A stretch of DNA of 64,000 nt. It comes from Diadema setosum. Taxonomy: Eukaryota > Echinodermata > Echinoidea > Diadematoida > Diadematidae. Both the position numbers and the translations under genes were made by a program. Positions 37,901 through 44,600 of this stretch are shown piece after piece (within the stretch, counting starts at the first letter, position 1; every line of letters begins with the position of its first letter). The notes below the pieces were generated by a model. The model saw nothing but the letters and a program-made list of their open reading frames with translations, was not told the origin of the DNA and did no database searches. The DNA lies in the NCBI RefSeq assembly GCF_964275005.1, contig NC_092686.1:16589190-16653189 (forward strand), in the 5' to 3' direction.

Positions 37901-40900
37901 AGACAAAAATGCCAAAGTCCGAACCTTCAAACCAGGTGACAAAGTTCTTGTAATGCTGCCCATACAAGGTGAACCACTGAAAGCCAAGTTCAGTGGCCCA
38001 TACTGTGTCAAAAAGAAACTCAATGATGTGAACTATGTGATCAGTACGCCAGACAGACGAAAAGATCAGAGGGTGTGTCATGTAAACATGCTGAAAGAGT
38101 ACTATGAGAGAAGGGCTAGTCAGCCGGTAGGCGTAGCTCAGGTGGTAGAAGAAGAAGTAGATGAAGAGGGAGAAGCTCAAGATGAGAATGGAAGTGAGCC
38201 CTCTAGTGCCAGGTTGTCTAACTCAGAGATGTTAGGGAAAGTAGATGAGGCACTGAACTACCTACCTGAAGATCAGAGGAAAGATGTGACTAGTCTGTTA
38301 CATGAGTACAAAGAACTGTGTAAAGACAAACCAGGCTGCACCCCTCTGGCTGTACACGATGTTGATGTAGGAGATGCTGACCCTATCAAGCAAAACCCTT
38401 CCAGACTAAACCCGAGCAAACTGCAAAAAGTAAGGGAAGAGGTTCAGTACATGCTAGACAATGACATAATAGAAGCGAGTAAAAGCAGTTGGAGCTCCCC
38501 AATCGTCATGGTGCCCAAACCGGATGGGTCTCAAAGATTCTGTATAGATTACCGAAAGGTAAATGCCGTGACGAAAACAGATTCTTTCCCCATTCCCAGA
38601 CTAGAAGACTGCATTGACAGGGTCGGAAATTCTGCATATGTCAGTAAAATAGACCTTCTAAAGGGATACTGGCAAGTGCCCTTGACCGAAAAAGCCAGGG
38701 AGATTTCTGCCTTTGCCACACCAGATGGCTTGTTCCAATGCAAAGTAATGCCATTCGGCATGAAAAATGCTCCGGCCACCTTTCAACGGCTGACAAACCA
38801 AATCATTGCCGGACTTGACAACTGTGTAGTATACATTGATGACATCCTAGTGTATAGTGACACGTGGGAAGAGCACATTACACACTTGCGGGAACTCTTT
38901 GATCGACTCAAGGAGGCTGGATTGGTGATTAATCTGGCAAAGAGTGAATTTGCAAAGGCCAAAGTGGTGTATCTCGGGCATGTAGTCGGTCAGGGACAGG
39001 TATTGCCAAGAGAAACCAAGGTAGAAGCTATACTAGGCTTTCCCATCCCCCAATCCAAGAAGGAGTTGCTCAGATTTCTGGGCATGACTGGTTTCTACAG
39101 GAAATTTGTACCGAATTTCAGCACTGTAGTCACCCCCCTAACAAACCTACTGAAGGGCAAGGCAAAGTACACCTGGACTGATGAGTGTCAAAAAGCCTTC
39201 AAGAAACTAAAAGCCGTCCTTGCTAATGAGCCTGTTCTGGCAGCTCCTGACTTCCAAAAGCCATTCAAGGTGGCGATAGATGCTAGCGATGTAGGAGTGG
39301 GAGCAGTTTTGCTCCAAGAAGATGAAGAAGGCACTGAACGACCGGTTAGCTACTTTTCCAAAAAGTTGAACGCATACCAAAAGAAGTACTCAACAATCGA
39401 GAAGGAGGCTCTCAGTCTTATCCTTGCCCTCCAGCAATATGAAGTGTACTTGACAAATAGCAAAGGGGAGATCACGGTCTATACTGACCACAACCCCTTG
39501 GTCTTTCTAGACCGGTTCAAAATGAAGAACAACAGATTGTTCAGATGGAGCATGATGACGCAGCCATATGCTCTCAAAATCAAACATGTGGCAGGCAAAA
39601 ATAATGTAATTGCTGACGCTTTGTCAAGAGTGTAACATGAAGAGAGTATCAAAGGTGAAAAGTTTTCACCGCATATCACTTACAGTGTACATTGTATGTG
39701 TTTAGCATATCCCTTAATGTATGCAAAACAGTTTGACATGATTGTACATGTATAAGCTTCGAGAATCCAAGCAATATCATTGTAAATGGTATCCATGAAA
39801 AGAGAACATGGAATTAACGCAGCTATTCAAAAGGCATGTGATAGTATGTGATTATTGTTGCTTGACTTGGATTGTACTTCACATTCGTTGTAAATAACAA
39901 TGAGAAATTGTGAAGGTAAAAGAAACCCTTGCTACGGCAAGGCTTTCTTTTTCCCATGGGGGATGGTGTCACAAATGTACACACAAGTAGTTATGTACAT
40001 GTATCAAGGCTGTATGCATGGTTGTTTTAATGTGTATGTACACAGGGTGACCAGATTAATGGAGAACATTCTATATGATATAGATATAGTACATACAGGC
40101 TGACCAGATCAGTGGAGAATTTTCTACGTGGTATACAATGTAGCTACAGTACATGTATGCATGTGACAGGAAATACATTATAGCTCACTCAATCTAGAAT
40201 GATTTAACCCATTCCAGAAAATTCTAGGAAGTGCTGGCTGAGTGAGGCACTGCCCTTGTAACCCAATGTGATTGGTAGTTAATTTTGGCAATGATGTTAT
40301 GCACATATTAGGCAGTGAGTCATCCAGGATTCCTGGAATTTGGACTTGCTAGTATGTTCAGGTATGTGGCCCCAGGTTGGAGAAAATTACAGAATGTACT
40401 AGAAAGGGGTGAATGGATAGTATATAAGCAGGAGAAATTCTGAGGTAGGCAGAGTACCCAACACCTCTGCTCTGAGAGTTACGTCACTTCTGGCTCTGAA
40501 GCGACTTGTTATAGTCAGTCCTGTGTTACCTGCTGACCTGCTATACAAACTGGGTTTGTGGAGATAAGGCCTGGGAGACATTTTGCCTGCAGAGAATTAA
40601 TTTGCCTACATTGGAGAGAGACTCCATATTTCAGTGTCAACGGACATTATTACGGCAAAGCTGTGACGGGCTGGATTCCTTGCTGGACATAATAAAGTGA
40701 ATCATCATTCAACGCATCAACTGGACGTGGTCGTCATAACATTTGGATTCTGCCCGTTTCCTGTGGATTCTGCACGTTTCGCTGTGGACGTATATCCTGG
40801 ATTTTTACCCCGGATTAATACCGAGGATTATCGCAACCAGTGCCTCTGGAGTTTCGTTGGAGGAATCATTCATCGGTGCGTCAAGGATCACTCATCTGTG

Positions 40901-41637
40901 CATCGAACATCGTATCTGGACACTGTCAAAGGATTACTTGCTTTCAAATTTGGCTGTAAGTGATTTCACTACCGATTTATAATTGTTTTTATTGATCATT
41001 ATTGTACTGATGTGAACACCGATTACGAGTCTGTACCCACAATATCACTGTTAATAAACCGCCTGAACATTAGTTGATTGTTTCTTTTGTGCGATCATTC
41101 TCAGAGTGATTTTGGTCGTAACAATTGTGCCACAACATCAACAGAGCAATTAAAGATTGACCCTTGACACTTGACCTTCATACATCCATCAATGGCACAG
41201 AACTGTGACTGGGGGATCACTACATGTATATGACCTTATGGATAAAAGAAAAAAATACAGGTGAAGAGGGAGGCATTGTCAAATTGACGCCATGAGCCAC
41301 CGATGGTGCTATATTGTAAGAGAGAATTGGAAGGTCTCTTTTTCATGCTCAAGATTGTGCTTTTTCATACATGGGCCCAAAACTTTGGAACAACCTTCCA
41401 ACATCTGAACACCTTCTATTGATGCTTTCAAATTGAACCTCTAATACCTACACCTGTACCTTATTAATTTGAATTGCTGATTGTTTACATGTACATGTAT
41501 ACTGTTTGTTTGCTTATTGTTCTTATGCTCTATCTTCTATGATACTATGTTGTATATAATGTAACACACCTATTCATTGTTTCCACAGCACCATTTTCAT
41601 CTCTTTAGGTAAAATGAGTGCTTTATAAGAGTTCACA

Positions 41638-41684
<47 letters not shown>

Positions 41685-44600
41685 TATTATCATCACCATC
41701 ATTATTGTTATTATTATTATTATCATTATTATTATTATTATAATCATCACCATCATCATCATCACCACTACCATCAAGTGACCACCCATGAGACATGAGA
41801 ACATCTAGAACAGATCTGAAGTATAAAGGGTAGAGCATACATAACATCTGTTTCTGAACAGGCCAATGCAAACTGGCTTTTAATGGCACCTTTGTTAGGC
41901 ATGCTTCACTTGGACTTACCAAGAAAAGTGAGGTTATCACAAATGCTGCATCCATCACTGTCATCGTAGAAGATTTCATGGTCTGAAGTATTAGGGCCCA
42001 AGATGTACGTTGAAATGGGTACTGCAAAAGAGCATTTCCGAGCAGAATAAAATCGCTCAGCATTACTCATGGCTGGCAAAGATACATGTTTTCATCTTGG
42101 TATACAAAGCAGATGAAAGTAATTATCTTCAACTATTGGATATGCATATCATTGGCAGGTAAGATACTGTTAACTGGTTTGCTACTTATCTGGTATATAG
42201 TACTAACATAATACCCAGAGCAATTATGAAAGAGTATTCCCCTACAATGTACGTACATGCTTTGCCACACTTAAAGGGATAGTACAGTATTGGTGGAGAT
42301 GAGAATTGGGCTTTTAACTTTTTGCGAGACACCGAGAAAACAAATAGTACAGAGCATACCATTTTAAGAGGAATTCAAAGTTTATTTGATGAAAATTTGG
42401 TTTGGAATGACTGAAACATCCAAACACAAAGTAAAACAAAGCAATCATAATAAAGTGAGGGTCCCACACTTTATCAGAATCGCTCTGTTTTGGATATCTC
42501 AGCCATTTCAAAACCAATTATCAAATAAACGTTGGATTCCTCATGGAATTACAGGCTCTTTCATATTTCATAAGAGGTTTCTTATTATCTCGCCAAAAAA
42601 TGTTAGAAACCTGAAATTAGGTCTCAACCAAACCTATACAATCCCTTTACGGTTTACAGACAATTTTCTCAGAAGTGTGTCTATCCAGTAACCAGATTTT
42701 TCAGTCTATTTTAGTGGTATATTTTTAAAAATAAAGTGGGATAAATTATATCACATAGGAGAGCTGGTGAATCAATGTACAGTGTATGGAACTTCATGGA
42801 GCTTTTATGCTGATGGGTCAAATGAGAAAGTGGAAAAAAAAGGAATTAATAAACCCAGCTGAACTCCTCATGGTTTCCTTAACACAGCATATCTTTGTAC
42901 ATTGTACTTGCTATTCATATCACTTTCGAAGGAAATTGTCAGGGAGGGGTACAAAAGCGGAGGGGGGGGGATATGTCATGGTGAAAAGTAGGACCTACAA
43001 AAATCCTGTAACCCCACTACCCCTCCACCAAATGATAGTAGCATTTGGGATAAAGGCTGAAAAATCTCACCTTCCATTTTACCAGATTGAAGAAGTTTCC
43101 ATTCTGCCAGGGCAGATTCACTAGTTGCGAAGAAATTTCCCACACATAGAAGCATCTGAAAACCACATTGAATTGAATCTATTATTCACATGAAATTCAC
43201 AAGAATGCAGTCAGTGCAAATAGAGAATGAAAGATCATATAGGCACATTTGAAATATTTTGTACTTGTCCTGGGCATGTTCACTATTAATGGACACTTTG
43301 AACATACATAAGTGAGATTTACACTTGTTTGCTTCACACAAACACAAAGGAGCTGCTGAAAGGGATAATGACTGTAAAGTTCAGGGCATCATGAAGATAA
43401 AGTTTACATTAATTTCATACATAACTGGTATGTACACATCACTATAAAACTAATGCAAATAACACTAAACTATGAAGAGGACATTTAAAAGGAAAGAGAA
43501 GCAGAAAAGCAGAAGGAAGCACCTTTTTGAATACTAGACAATTTCATGAGTGCTGGATGTCAAATACAGAGAACACCAAACTTACAAAAGCAGTGTTTCA
43601 AAATCTGAATATATAATGAAAATAAAACTTTGTTAACAAACTAGAAATGTCGCTACGGCGACTGGTGTATGCCTCCGCCATAATACATGGTTCTCCTAAT
43701 AGGTCTATAGTACAATGTCTTGACAATGTGTGACGACAGTTTCACACAATTGGCAAAATATCAAAATGACAGGTTTGCCACAAATGTGCTGAATGTTCAC
43801 TTTCCTAGAACTAGGTTCAATTGGATGAATGATTAAAATGTCAGAGTGCAGGTATTTGGGGGAACTGATGATTTTCACTTGACTTTTGACCCTTTTACAA
43901 GTTTATGCATTGAGTAATTTTCAAGGTATTGGGAAAAAGTATAATTTCAGTATGAAATGGTAAAATAGTATTATCGAAACCTGGCCTTTGACCTTTGACC
44001 CCACAGTTCCAAAGAGAATCACTGTTAGGTAGAACATGCATAAATATGTAAGTTTCATGACAATACCTCGAGTTATTTTTGAGATATGGAGGAAAAAGTG
44101 CAATTTAGCACTTTCACTTGACCTTTGACCTTTTGACCTTTGACCTTTTGGCAAGAAACTTCCCACAGAATATATATTGGGTTATTAAATACATGCATAC
44201 ATCAAGTTTAAAAAAAAATCCTTCAGGCATTGCATAAATATAAGGAAAGTAGTTATATTTTGAGGAGTTGACCTTGACCTTTGACCCCTGACCTTTGACC
44301 CATGACCCCAAACTTCCCTAGATAATCACTGCCCATCGGTACAAGCATATATACTAAGTTCCACGAAGATACCTTGAACCATTTGCAAGATATGGAGAAA
44401 AACATGAAATTTCAATTTTTTTTTTTCACAAAATAACCTGTGACCTTTGACCTTTGACCCTGTGACCCTAAAATCCACACAAAGTATCATCCCCCAAGGA
44501 TATACCCTCATACCAAGTTTGATGCAAAACCACCACACGGTTCTTGAGATATCGACAAAAACAAAACGGGACGGACGGACGTACGGACGGACGGACGACC

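Larger units (their letters stand above)
33608..41123 (+). mobile_element. Gmr1-type Ty3/gypsy LTR retrotransposon, near-intact
   Basis: 7516 bp bounded by two 1157-bp LTRs that differ at three positions by eye, so a recent insertion. A 4-bp target duplication ATTG lies at 33604-33607 and 41124-41127. It has a tRNA-Pro-like primer site, a Gag-protease frame, and a Pol frame in the order integrase, RT, RNase H. That order (protease-integrase-RT-RNase H) is copia-like, yet the RT and integrase are of Ty3/gypsy type; this defines the Gmr1 group described from deuterostomes. It lies in intron 4 of CWF19L1 in antisense orientation. A 98-bp duplication between the frames probably disables this copy. 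No envelope-like frame follows pol. Confidence 0.95.

Noticed and set aside
34906..39635. Programmed ribosomal frameshift between Gag-Pro and Pol
   Set aside because: The frame change coincides with an identical duplication whose length alone accounts for it. No separate slippery-site case is needed.
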